Assembly: GCF_047795645.1 (NCBI RefSeq)
Contig: NZ_CP181045.1
Location: 2,728,001 to 2,792,000, forward strand
DNA length: 64,000 bases
Direction: 5' to 3'
From: Salipaludibacillus sp047795645
Lineage (GTDB): Bacteria; Bacillota; Bacilli; Bacillales; Salisediminibacteriaceae
Shown: positions 45,778 to 54,552 of the stretch, in pieces
How the letters are laid out: every line of letters begins with the position of its first letter
How positions within the stretch are numbered: the first letter of the stretch is position 1
Notes under the pieces: generated by a model
Told to the model about the DNA's origin: nothing
What the model saw: only the letters and a program-made list of their open reading frames with translations
Database searches by the model: none
Translations under genes and position numbers: made by a program

Positions 45778-46677
45778 TCATGTTAAATACTTTAGTGCTC
45801 TTCCGTAGTCCTTGAACGTCTCTTTATATTTTTTTCGAAACGCTCCCGGAGTTTTACCAGTCCATTTAGCAAACTGGCGAATAAAGCTTTGAATATTCTC
45901 ATATCCAATTTTGTGAGCTATTTGTTCAATTGAATCTGTCGTATTAGTTAACATCTTCATAGCTTCTTGCTGTCGTAGAACCATTAAGTATTCTCGTGGG
46001 GACATGTTGTAAGTTTGTTGGAAAATCCGGTGACAATGCCTTCGACTAATTCCCTTCTCTTTAGAAATCAATTCTAACCAATTAGATGTGTTTTCTTGAA
46101 AATCTACTGGATGAATCATCTTATCTATCGATCTGGCAATTTCATATGCCAACGTCGCATTAGGATCAGGAATGAATTCCTCCTGAGCGTCACGGAAAAA
46201 TTTCTCCAAAATATTCATCATCTCAAAAAATTTAGAAAAAGCAGCTAATTTGGAAGTCGATTGTTGCAATAGATAATAAAATTCATCTAACAACGGAGTT
46301 ATTTGTTTATTAAGCAGCTCCTCTTTCGGATAAAACCAACTATTTTGTTCGTCCATTAATTGAAGAAAATCTGGATCATTGACTTGTACATGGACAACGA
46401 AATACTGCATTGTATCAGAGTGTATCACTTGATACTCATGCATATGCATAGGCGGTACGATTAATAAATCGCCGGGGCACTGATTGTATTCTTCCGACCC
46501 GATTCTTGCAGTTTGGCATCCATTGAAGACTAGATTCATTTCAAATGTTGTATGGTGAACGTGCTTATAGGAAATCCAACCTTTATCGACACGATCAGTA
46601 TGCGCCCCATGGAGATACACTTCATATCTAATATTAGGAAATCGTTTATAAGTTGATAATTCATCTAGATGTTTCAT
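45778..46677 (-). CDS. AraC-family transcriptional regulator
   Basis: N-terminal cupin-like sensor (about 25-115, with HHTTFEMNLVFNG and PGDLLIVPPMHMHEY) and a C-terminal double HTH (about 185-290). The second HTH contains SIEQIAHKIGYENIQSFIRQFAKWTGKTPGAFRKKY. 299 residues. The sensor fold suggests a sugar or other small carbohydrate ligand. It is divergent from the ABC exporter and next to the mannan locus, so it could control either. The intergenic AGACA-AAA-TGTCT (46694-46706) is a possible site. Confidence 0.92.
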   Translation of the reverse strand: MKHLDELSTYKRFPNIRYEVYLHGAHTDRVDKGWISYKHVHHTTFEMNLVFNGCQTARIGSEEYNQCPGDLLIVPPMHMHEYQVIHSDTMQYFVVHVQVNDPDFLQLMDEQNSWFYPKEELLNKQITPLLDEFYYLLQQSTSKLAAFSKFFEMMNILEKFFRDAQEEFIPDPNATLAYEIARSIDKMIHPVDFQENTSNWLELISKEKGISRRHCHRIFQQTYNMSPREYLMVLRQQEAMKMLTNTTDSIEQIAHKIGYENIQSFIRQFAKWTGKTPGAFRKKYKETFKDYGRALKYLT

Positions 46678-46856
46678 GTTTTCAACCCTCCACAGACAAA
46701 ATGTCTCATTTGGTTCATTTTATTTTCTATAATAGACCGCAATGGTTATTTATAAGTTTATCCTTCTGCTTTATACTTTCTACTAGATATTATCACTTTA
46801 ATTGTTCTTGAAGGCAATATATCAATTACTTTAATATACAACGGGAGCGTGCATCT

Positions 46857-48659
46857 ATGACTAAAGAGCAAGAACGAGAAAAAGAGCAAAATATTGATTA
46901 TGAAAGCCACTTTGACAATAAAAACTTAAGTAAAGGTCATCCACTTAGAATATTAGGTTTGTTATATAGAGACCACAAAAAGAAATTATTTTTATCATTT
47001 GTATTTTTTATGTTTAAACATTCCCCTGTCTGGGTCATGCCGATAGTTATTGCTAATATGATAAACATTGCAATGGAACCAGAGACCCACACAATCAATG
47101 ATATGTGGCTCAATATTATCATCCTCTTAGCAGTAATCATTCAAAATTTACCTACTCAAGTGTTGCATGTTAGCTATATGAGTCAAGCGATTCGTCACGT
47201 AGAAGCAGGCCTACGCAGTGCATTAATAAGAAAATTGCAACATTTATCAATCTCTTATCACGGAGAATTGCAATCCGGGAAATTGCAGGCGAAAGTTCTT
47301 CGCGATGTGGAAATGATAGAAACGTTATCAAAACAAATGATTATTGCTATTTTACCTGCATTAATGAATGTCATTGTCGCTCTTGCAGTCACAACGTCAA
47401 GAAGTTTACTAGTTTCTAGTTTTTTCCTATTAACAATTCCAATCGCTACCGCCCTAGTTATCTTCTTTAGGGGAAAAATAAAGTACCGGAATCGTGTATT
47501 TCGCCAACAAGTAGAAACCATGTCTGGAAAAGTAGCTGAGACTGTTGAAATGATTCCTGTCACTCGTGCTCACGGGTTAGAAAATGTAGAAATCACTAAA
47601 ATCGATTCAGAGTTGCACAATTTAAGAGGAAAAGGGTACAAATTAGATATGGTAGAAGCATTTTTTGGAGCGTCGAACTGGGTCGTATTCCAAATATTCG
47701 CTGCTTTTTGTTTGATGTTTACAGCTTACTTGGCTTTTAACGGGCAAATCCCTGTAGGCGACATCGCTTTATACCAAACGTATTTTATGACAATACTGAT
47801 GTCGATCACACACATCATTACTGTGTACCCTCAAATCGCAAAAGGATTAGAGTCGATTTATTCGGTATCAGAAGTATTGCTTTCTCGCGAATTAGAAGAA
47901 TACCAAGGGAAAAAGAAAATAGATCATGTCGATGGTGATTTTCAATTTGAGAATGTTGATTTCGGGTATCGAAATTCAGAAAAACACGTGCTGCAAAATT
48001 TAAACTTAACTATCAAAGCTGGTGAATCAATTGCTTTTGTTGGAGAATCAGGAGCAGGTAAATCAACAGTTTTAAACTTAGTAACTGGGTTTTATCGCCC
48101 TTCAAATGGCGGCTTGATCGTTGACGGTAATCCAATGGATGGCATGGATATTCAAAGCTACCGCCAACACATCGCTGTCGTACCTCAAAATACGATTTTA
48201 TTTTCTGGTTCGATCCGAGAAAATATTACGTACGGCCTCGTCGCTGTATCAGAAGAAAAGATCCAACAAGTTGTCGATATGGCCAACTTAAATGATGTCA
48301 TTAATGACTTGCCTGAAGGCTTAGATACAAAAATAGGCGAACACGGTGGGAAATTATCTGGCGGACAAAGGCAACGAATCTCGATTGCTCGAGCGATCAT
48401 ACGCGATCCAAAAGTAATCATCCTTGATGAAGCAACCTCAGCATTAGATAATGTATCTGAGCATAATATCCAAGAAGCAATGCTCAAGCTAATCGAAGGT
48501 AGAACAACATTTATGGTTGCCCATCGATTATCAACAATTCGTAATGCAGATAGAATCGTAGTCATGAAACAAGGAGCATGCGTAGAAATAGGTACGTACG
48601 AAGAACTAATGGCAAAGCAGGGTGAATTTTATCTTATGAAAAAAATGCAAGATTTCTAG
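46857..48659 (+). CDS. ABC exporter with fused membrane and ATPase domains
   Basis: Half-transporter of the MsbA/LmrA type that would dimerise: a membrane domain with six helices (about 35-330) and a nucleotide-binding domain (about 355-595) with Walker A GESGAGKST, signature KLSGGQRQR, Walker B VIILDEATSALD and the switch His in VAHRLSTI. 600 residues. Its substrate cannot be told. No peptidase domain is present, so it is not a bacteriocin-type exporter. Divergent from the AraC gene. Confidence 0.93.
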   Translation: MTKEQEREKEQNIDYESHFDNKNLSKGHPLRILGLLYRDHKKKLFLSFVFFMFKHSPVWVMPIVIANMINIAMEPETHTINDMWLNIIILLAVIIQNLPTQVLHVSYMSQAIRHVEAGLRSALIRKLQHLSISYHGELQSGKLQAKVLRDVEMIETLSKQMIIAILPALMNVIVALAVTTSRSLLVSSFFLLTIPIATALVIFFRGKIKYRNRVFRQQVETMSGKVAETVEMIPVTRAHGLENVEITKIDSELHNLRGKGYKLDMVEAFFGASNWVVFQIFAAFCLMFTAYLAFNGQIPVGDIALYQTYFMTILMSITHIITVYPQIAKGLESIYSVSEVLLSRELEEYQGKKKIDHVDGDFQFENVDFGYRNSEKHVLQNLNLTIKAGESIAFVGESGAGKSTVLNLVTGFYRPSNGGLIVDGNPMDGMDIQSYRQHIAVVPQNTILFSGSIRENITYGLVAVSEEKIQQVVDMANLNDVINDLPEGLDTKIGEHGGKLSGGQRQRISIARAIIRDPKVIILDEATSALDNVSEHNIQEAMLKLIEGRTTFMVAHRLSTIRNADRIVVMKQGACVEIGTYEELMAKQGEFYLMKKMQDF

Positions 48660-48700
48660 GTTATTTCTAATTAGGGGGGGCGAAAGGTGCTTTCTATTGT

Positions 48701-48840
48701 TTGTTACCCTTCTTTTCTTTTTCTACCTCTCATGGGTCACAAGCCGCTTCCACTTGTTACCCTTCTTTTCCATAATAGTGCTTACATAGGTCACTACTCG
48801 CTTACTCTTGTGACCATTCTCTTCCAATAATACCTGCAAT
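48701..48840. repeat. Imperfect 54-bp tandem repeat forming hairpins, 2.6 units
   Basis: Units begin TTGTTACCCTTCTTTT at 48701 and 48754, and TTGTGACCATTCTCTT at 48808. Each junction pairs with the preceding part: GGGTCACAAG with CTTGTTACCC, and GGTCAC with GTGACC, giving two successive hairpins. The array lies between the converging exporter and esterase genes. Confidence 0.65.
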
Positions 48841-48846
48841 TCAAAA

Positions 48847-48876
48847 AACGCCCGGATGCGAAATTCGCCGGACGTC
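48847..48876 (-). terminator. Terminator after the CE7 esterase gene
   Basis: On the minus strand ACGTCCGG and CCGGGCGT pair with an inner CGAATTTCG helix, followed by six T. Confidence 0.75.
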
Positions 48877-48936
48877 TTCTATATTTATTCACGGGTAAAA
48901 GTTATTCTTCCCCCTGTTCAATTTTAGATATCTCTT

Positions 48937-49920
48937 TTATACTTCTTTAAAATACTGCAAAATCGTATCGTGCAAACCTGGCAAATCTTCATGACCGAAG
49001 TCAGGATAAACTTCCAACCTTTTAGGCGAGGTAATCTTATTATATGCAGCAAATTGTGATGATGGTGGACAGATGCCATCCATTAGACCAATTCCTACTA
49101 ATACATCTCCTCGAATTCGATCGACTAAATGTTGAATATCAATATATCCTAATTTTGTAAAGACTTCTTGCTCTCGTTTGTGTTGTGGATCAAATCTGCG
49201 GAAATACTGCCGAATATCAGAATACGCATCAATAGCTAAATCCAAGTCCCAGACTCTCTTATAATCACTTAAAAATGGATAAACTGCCGCCGCCTTTTTG
49301 ATCCGCGGCTCTAACGCAGCACAAGCAAGAGTTAACGCACCACCCTGCGACCAGCCTGTTGCCACAACATTATCTTCGTCTACCTCTGCCATTCCGATAA
49401 CGATGCGAGCAAGTTGAGCAGTATCAAGAAAGATGTGTCTGAATAGTAAATTGTCTTCATGATCATCCAATCCACGGATAATATGCCCTTGAAGTGTGTT
49501 CCCTACCACACCGCCAACATCCTCTGATTGACCACCTTGCCCACGAACATCCATTGCAAATACAGCATAACCTAAAGCTGCATAATGAAGTTTACTACTC
49601 CAATCGCCAGCATTCATGCTATACCCATGAAACTGAAGCATTGCCGGCATCTTTTCTATTGGCAATGAGGTATCGGCAGACTTATTTGCTTTTGGTTTCA
49701 CGTATTTTACATGAATCCTCGCCCCACGAACTCCTGTAAAATACATATCATAACACTCTGCAAACGGCACTTGGAAATCACTTGGAACCATCTGCACCTC
49801 TGGATCGACTGCTAGCATTTCGCCTAACGCACGCTCCCAATAATTTTCAAAATCACTTGGTTTTGGATTTGTTCCTTGATACTTTTTAAGTTCATCTAAT
49901 GACATATCAATTGTTGGCAT
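48937..49920 (-). CDS. CE7 acetyl esterase (acetyl xylan esterase / cephalosporin-C deacetylase)
   Basis: Alpha/beta-hydrolase that removes acetyl groups from short xylo- or other oligosaccharides. Catalytic triad: Ser191 in GWSQGG, Asp281 in GLMDGICPP and His310 in FGHED. The oxyanion/RGQGGQSED segment of CE7 is present. 327 residues, no signal peptide, so it is cytoplasmic as in B. subtilis Cah. It could deacetylate imported acetylated mannooligosaccharides, but it has no mannan-type operator that I can see and sits 15 bp after an ORF in the flagellar region. Confidence 0.93.
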   Translation of the reverse strand: MPTIDMSLDELKKYQGTNPKPSDFENYWERALGEMLAVDPEVQMVPSDFQVPFAECYDMYFTGVRGARIHVKYVKPKANKSADTSLPIEKMPAMLQFHGYSMNAGDWSSKLHYAALGYAVFAMDVRGQGGQSEDVGGVVGNTLQGHIIRGLDDHEDNLLFRHIFLDTAQLARIVIGMAEVDEDNVVATGWSQGGALTLACAALEPRIKKAAAVYPFLSDYKRVWDLDLAIDAYSDIRQYFRRFDPQHKREQEVFTKLGYIDIQHLVDRIRGDVLVGIGLMDGICPPSSQFAAYNKITSPKRLEVYPDFGHEDLPGLHDTILQYFKEV

Positions 49921-49935
49921 GATTTTGCTCCTCTT

Positions 49936-50316
49936 TTAATTTATGGTCAAATAGTTTTCAACAACACTTTTCCACTTCTGCTTACGCGGCAATAACGTTT
50001 CATGTAAAAATCGTATCCGCTGCTGCTCATCCGGAAATGCTTCATCTACTCGGATCGCCATACGAATTGAATCTTGAAAACGTATCAATGTTTTGACTGC
50101 TAATTCGTTGTTAGCCAAGATTGACTGAATCGTTATATTCTCCTCATTGTATGGGACTAAACCTAACATTACACTTTTCAAAAGGCGATCTCCAATATCA
50201 TAATCGCCTTTAATGTAACATTCACTTACAAACTGAACCGCACGCTCCACTTCCATAAGAAAATCTCGGTAATTTAACAAAAACGTCTGTTGTGCAGTTG
50301 TTAATTGTTGTGAAAT
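49936..50316 (-). CDS. Protein of unknown function at the end of the flagellar cluster, possible AUU start
   Basis: The frame beginning LNYRDFLMEVERAV and ending VVENYLTIN is helical and soluble; I do not recognise a family. The first usual start codon (TTG, 50280, 114 residues) has no ribosome-binding site. The frame stays open upstream to GGAGGTGGAG, with ATT at 50314-50316 five bases after it (ISQQLTTAQQTF). ATT initiation would give 126 residues. It lies downstream of fliS after a terminator and 15 bp before the CE7 gene, so it may be co-transcribed with the latter. Confidence 0.55.
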   Translation of the reverse strand: MSQQLTTAQQTFLLNYRDFLMEVERAVQFVSECYIKGDYDIGDRLLKSVMLGLVPYNEENITIQSILANNELAVKTLIRFQDSIRMAIRVDEAFPDEQQRIRFLHETLLPRKQKWKSVVENYLTIN

Positions 50317-50495
50317 AACTACTCCACCTCCGTCGCAATAATTCTTCTAATTATTTTATCAGATTCTTTTGTATAAAAGGAAGAGTAATTATTATATCGC
50401 GGCGTAACACATGCTACTCAAGCGACTCCCTCTTATGCTTTATCTCACCAATTCCACACAAATCACATACTACTAGAAAGAACTTACAGCAAAAA

Positions 50496-50528
50496 ACGCA
50501 AGTAGACAGAAAATTGTCACTCACGTTT
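50496..50528 (-). terminator. Terminator after fliS
   Basis: On the minus strand AACG-GAGT-ACA pairs with TGT-ACTT-CGTT with small internal mismatches, followed by six T. Confidence 0.65.
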
Positions 50529-50549
50529 TTTCACATTATAACACGCTGT

Positions 50550-51266
50550 TTAATTTCGAAAGCCGGTGCTTCCTGATCCAGCAACAGCCGCAGCTCGTTT
50601 TGCAGCTGCATATGGATTGTTAGACGCTGCTTTCGCATACGGATTCGAAGGGTTCTGTGGAGTCGCAATTTTTTTCCGCTCCACTCCACTTGCAGCAGAA
50701 GAACTTTCCTCAGGTTTAATCCCCCCATCAGATTCCAACCGCGTCCTTTCCACTGCCTTCTTCTCCGGAATAATCCGACCGATTGCTTGTCCTTCTGAAC
50801 TTGCACTAACAGAAGTATTTCCCGAATCGTTTCCTGTCGAACTTGACCCTTCATTCGACGGAACAGATGCACTAGCGCCTGTTCCGTGACGTTGCTGACG
50901 ATCGACCTTAATTACTTCACGCCACGTATTGCGAAAATCAATCACAAAACGCTCAGCATCCTTTAACGCGTCAAGGTCATTTCCAGTATTCGCATCAACA
51001 AGCTTCGTCATAATAAAGTCATACATCTGCATCATGTTCCCACTCACAGCTACGTCGGTATTTAACGTTACCATCAATTCACGAATGATATTTTGTGCTT
51101 TTATTAAATTTGTATTTTTTGTCTCAATATCCTTCTCTTCAATTCCTTTTTCAGCACGCTTAATAAATTTCAAGCACCCCTCATAAAGCATTAACGTCAG
51201 TTCACCCGCCGACTTCGTTTCCACCGAAGACTGCTTATACTTAGCATATGGATTATTCACTGCCAT
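50550..51266 (-). CDS. fliS: Flagellin export chaperone FliS with extended C-terminal tail
   Basis: FliS binds the C-terminus of flagellin in the cytoplasm and prevents premature polymerisation. Residues 1-125 are a normal FliS (NNPYAKYKQSSVETKSAGEL, LTLMLYEGCLKFI). The family is usually about 130 residues, but this protein has 238. The extra 110 residues are Ser/Gly/Ala-rich and probably disordered. Near the end they repeat the N-terminal motif twice, as NPYAKAA and NNPYAAAK. The start ATG at 51266 has AAGGGGTG upstream. It lies after flaG in the filament cluster. Confidence 0.93.
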   Translation of the reverse strand: MAVNNPYAKYKQSSVETKSAGELTLMLYEGCLKFIKRAEKGIEEKDIETKNTNLIKAQNIIRELMVTLNTDVAVSGNMMQMYDFIMTKLVDANTGNDLDALKDAERFVIDFRNTWREVIKVDRQQRHGTGASASVPSNEGSSSTGNDSGNTSVSASSEGQAIGRIIPEKKAVERTRLESDGGIKPEESSSAASGVERKKIATPQNPSNPYAKAASNNPYAAAKRAAAVAGSGSTGFRN

Positions 51267-51449
51267 GCCATCGACACCCCTTCAATTCTAACAACTTATT
51301 TAAATAAATATCACCAAACAGAACATATCAACGTCCTAGGTGATTTGTCATAGTTACTTAACCATATTATCGGCAATTCCACATCCATTTTTAACAAAAA
51401 ATAAAAAAGAACTCGAATAAATCATCGAGTCCTCCCCCGAAAAATAAAA

Positions 51450-51839
51450 CTACACCTTCTCATCAATGATAATCCCTGCAAACTCAAGCATTGACGAAAT
51501 CATATCGAGAAACTCCTCAGGCGGAATTTCCTTCACAATCTCATCTGTTTGCCGATCAACCACCTTAACCATCGTCCGATTTAAAGTCTCATGCTGCTCA
51601 AACTGCAACGATGTCGACCTAAACGAACTCAAATCATTCATCGCCTCCATCGCATGATCCAAATCTTCTACGGACCACTCTTTCCCCTGCACACGAGACT
51701 CCTGCTCCGCTTGTCTTGACGACGTATCCACACTTCCCTGTGATCCATCACTCTCGCGGTTCTGCGTCGAACTGCGCTCCGACTTCACCTGCTGAAACAA
51801 ATCATTCACAGACATTGAACCCATTGACTTCACTTCCAT
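51450..51839 (-). CDS. flaG: FlaG family protein
   Basis: Small protein of the FlaG/YvyC family associated with filament length control. The C-terminal half contains the family core LQFEQHETLNRTMVKVVDRQ followed by EIVKEIPPEEFLDM. The N-terminal half is polar and Gln/Ser-rich. I start at the ATG at 51839 (MEVKSMGSM), where AGGAG is correctly spaced, giving 129 residues. It lies between fliT and fliS. Confidence 0.9.
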   Translation of the reverse strand: MEVKSMGSMSVNDLFQQVKSERSSTQNRESDGSQGSVDTSSRQAEQESRVQGKEWSVEDLDHAMEAMNDLSSFRSTSLQFEQHETLNRTMVKVVDRQTDEIVKEIPPEEFLDMISSMLEFAGIIIDEKV

Positions 51840-51973
51840 GTGTATCAACTCCTACTTTTGTCCAATTTCTCTATTTATATCGGCTAAAAAATCCAACCTT
51901 ACACCTATTTTATGAAAAATCATGTAATTCTCATGTTATTTTTGACACTACCCACTTAATCGTCCATAAACAC

Positions 51974-52327
51974 TTATTTTTTCGAATCAAAAAACACCCC
52001 ATCGGCCGTCGGTCCATCATAAGGGTTTTCATACTTTTTTCCCGTAGTTTTTCGCTTTTTCAATTGATTGATATCGACGCGGATCAGGCCCTGAACCGCC
52101 TTCATTCGTTGATTAACTACTTGATTCATTTCTATCAGTTCGTTAGCCAATGTGGTCTCTTGTTCACCAGCAGGTCTTGTCAAATCAGACATTAAGGTTT
52201 GCCTCTTCGATAAATAGGCTTCAATCGTTTCAATATATTCTTCGCGACCTTCGTCTTTCGGTAACGGTTTCGTTAAATGATCGTTTAATTCTTTTGTTAA
52301 TTGATACAAACTACTTAATGTCGACAT
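51974..52327 (-). CDS. fliT: Flagellar protein FliT
   Basis: Helical chaperone-type protein whose partner is FliD in enterobacteria. 117 residues, helical over 1-95, ending in the Bacillus FliT tail ENPYDGPTADGVFFDSKK. TTGGAGG precedes the ATG. It lies 90 bp downstream of the fliD gene at 52418, separated by a strong hairpin. Confidence 0.85.
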   Translation of the reverse strand: MSTLSSLYQLTKELNDHLTKPLPKDEGREEYIETIEAYLSKRQTLMSDLTRPAGEQETTLANELIEMNQVVNQRMKAVQGLIRVDINQLKKRKTTGKKYENPYDGPTADGVFFDSKK

Positions 52328-52375
52328 TATATACCTCCAAGCTAATCTTACGTTGGGCTAAGATGTTATTTATGT

Positions 52376-52405
52376 GTAAAAGCAAAGCAATCGCTTTGCT
52401 TTTAC
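52376..52405. repeat. Perfect 13-bp hairpin between fliD and fliT
   Basis: GTAAAAGCAAAGC and GCTTTGCTTTTAC with a 4-nt loop. There is no T-run on either strand beyond the stem, so it looks more like an mRNA-stabilising or attenuating structure than a full terminator. Confidence 0.6.
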
Positions 52406-52417
52406 AATTGAAATTTC

Positions 52418-54238
52418 TTACCAACTTGAAAGCTGCGCAAACAGTGATTCCGCTTGTGCATTGGATTGAGCAACTGCTTTTTCCATCGCATTGAACTGAG
52501 ACCAATATCGACTTTCCACTTGCTGCATGCGACGCTCAAAATTAGAAATACGATCTTCGAAATTAGCCATCTGTCTGCCTAATGCAAATTGATGATTCAT
52601 GTTTCGTCCACGATTTCCACCAGCTTGACGAGAGATTTGCTCAATTAATCCGTCCGCGCTTGCACGTACACGGCGAGCAAGTCCTTTATCTGCATGTGTT
52701 GGACCATCTGCAGCAAACAACTGATACACTGCCTCGGGATCATTTTCAATTGCAGCTCGAAGTTTATCTTCATTAATCTCAAGTTTACCACCATCACGAA
52801 AATTGTTTGTCGTCGTGATACCGATTTGCGCTATTTGATTAAGTGTCGCCGAATCCAAACCATTAACAGGTGAATACATATCCATTCTAAACGTACTAAA
52901 CCCGCCTCTAAGTGTTCGGTCATTTCGAAGCAAACCACTCATCGCTTTTTCTTCCCAACGCTCAATTTCACGTTCAGACATCGCATTTCTCTCATCATCC
53001 GACAGAGGTCGGAAGTCACGATGGTATTCTTCTCCTGTTTTTCCATTGACGAAGTCTACAAGTTCATTGTACTCTTCTACAAATGTCTTGATCGTATCCA
53101 TCACTGTGTCTACATTCGTTGATGTACCAATCGATACAGAGTTCGTACCCGCTGCGAATTTCTCTTGAAATGTCATCGTCACGCCGTCCATCGTAAACGT
53201 ATTGGAATGACGTTCCGTCGCCAAACCGTTTACAGTAAAAGACGCATTGGTCCCACTTTTTTCAGCATCATTATCTAACTGCAAGCCAGCAGTAAAGAAA
53301 TCACCAGTAAAAGTCATTTCCTTGCCGCCTTCAGTCGTATTAAAACGACCTGTTTCCGTTCTACTCACAGAGATTTTATCCGAAAACTCATCGTAAAAAA
53401 CACTGATACCTGCACTTGAATCATTCATTTGTTTCATCACATTATTTAACGATTGGTCGTCAGTAAACACAAATTTAGTTATAACCTCATCGCCTTGCTC
53501 ATTAAAAGTGGTAATTTCAGAAGTGGCAAATCGTTGTGTTCCATCCTCAGTTTGAGTAAAAGATGACACTTCAACTTTCGCACCTTTAGCTAATTCAGCA
53601 CCAAAAACTAGCTGGTCTTTTCCATCAGCGCCACCGTTTTTGTTAATCATCACTTGAGTAGCACGGATGTTTCCTTCCCCAAATTCCTCAACAACTTTGT
53701 AAGATACACCATTTACCTTTACAACGACAGAATCAGGATTTCCTAGTTCTGTATTTAAATCCATATCCGTGTGTCTTTGATCAACTGTAATAACCTCTCT
53801 ATTCACAATTCCAGTATCACTCCAACCGAACTCGCCATCAAAGTTCTGAGTCGCTAACGCCTTTGTTCGATCAATTTTAGCCTCATTTTCATTCGACAAC
53901 TTTTTACTACTAGCATTTGTTGTCGCCGTAGCTAATGAATCCACTGAATTAATTGTAAACGTTCCGTTTCCAGCAGCTGCTGTCGCTGTTGCTTTAATAA
54001 GTTGCTCATTAGAACTTGTCGCCGATTTAGCCATCATGTTCGAGCGCCGAAGAATCGTATCGAAAATACTTGTTCGAAACGTATCTAACTTTAGATTAAT
54101 TTCTCTAAACTGATCCATCTTCCATTCCAACTGCTGCTGATCCTTCTTCATACTTTCCATCGGCATCCGTTCAGCACGCATCAAATCGGTAACCATTTGA
54201 TTAATATCCATTCCCGTGGCAAAGCCTGTAAGTCTCAT
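52418..54238 (-). CDS. fliD: Flagellar filament cap protein FliD, paralogue 1
   Basis: Hook-associated protein 2, exported through the flagellar channel, which caps the filament and promotes flagellin assembly. The N-terminus (RLTGFATGMDINQMVTDLMRAER) and C-terminus (FERRMQQVESRYWSQF then FNAMEKAVAQSNAQAES) form the conserved coiled-coil legs; the middle (about 150-400) is the variable head. 606 residues. GAGGAG precedes the ATG. A second FliD gene lies immediately upstream on the same strand, with nearly identical terminal regions but a different and shorter head. Confidence 0.94.
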   Translation of the reverse strand: MRLTGFATGMDINQMVTDLMRAERMPMESMKKDQQQLEWKMDQFREINLKLDTFRTSIFDTILRRSNMMAKSATSSNEQLIKATATAAAGNGTFTINSVDSLATATTNASSKKLSNENEAKIDRTKALATQNFDGEFGWSDTGIVNREVITVDQRHTDMDLNTELGNPDSVVVKVNGVSYKVVEEFGEGNIRATQVMINKNGGADGKDQLVFGAELAKGAKVEVSSFTQTEDGTQRFATSEITTFNEQGDEVITKFVFTDDQSLNNVMKQMNDSSAGISVFYDEFSDKISVSRTETGRFNTTEGGKEMTFTGDFFTAGLQLDNDAEKSGTNASFTVNGLATERHSNTFTMDGVTMTFQEKFAAGTNSVSIGTSTNVDTVMDTIKTFVEEYNELVDFVNGKTGEEYHRDFRPLSDDERNAMSEREIERWEEKAMSGLLRNDRTLRGGFSTFRMDMYSPVNGLDSATLNQIAQIGITTTNNFRDGGKLEINEDKLRAAIENDPEAVYQLFAADGPTHADKGLARRVRASADGLIEQISRQAGGNRGRNMNHQFALGRQMANFEDRISNFERRMQQVESRYWSQFNAMEKAVAQSNAQAESLFAQLSSW

Positions 54239-54401
54239 CTAAACCACTCCTCATCCATTATTCTGTTGTCTATTCAATTTCCGATCTATCTGTCAAAAAA
54301 TACAGTTAGGTTTCATCTAATAGATATATCGGTTAGTTGGAAGGGTTTGTTAATAGAATTAATTTAATAAAAAGCAAAGAGGAGGGAAGTTTGTGCAATC
54401 A

Positions 54402-54499
54402 CATTAGAAAAACTCGGCTTGTCGCCAAGTCCTTCATGGTGAAAGTCTTAGTTTATCTTATACTTTAACCCTTTAGCGAAGTTAAACATTCTTAAAGTA
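54402..54499 (+). repeat. Dispersed two-hairpin intergenic repeat, copy 3
   Basis: Same element and orientation as at 15466 and 31978 (TCGCCA...TGGTGA with a wobble pair, TACTTTA...TAAAGTA). It lies between the two fliD genes, just past the terminator of the upstream one. Confidence 0.82.
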
Positions 54500-54505
54500 C
54501 AAAAA

Positions 54506-54552
54506 AACTGCGTTAAAAGAAAGACTCTCCTTCTAACGCAGTTTATCCTATT
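54506..54552 (-). terminator. Terminator after fliD paralogue 2
   Basis: AAACTGCGTTA and TAACGCAGTTT form an 11-bp perfect stem. On the minus strand the sequence continues into TTTTTTG. Confidence 0.8.

Noticed and set aside
46857..48659. Bacteriocin or toxin export system
   Set aside because: The exporter has no peptidase domain, and no small precursor peptide gene lies beside it. It is treated as a generic ABC exporter.
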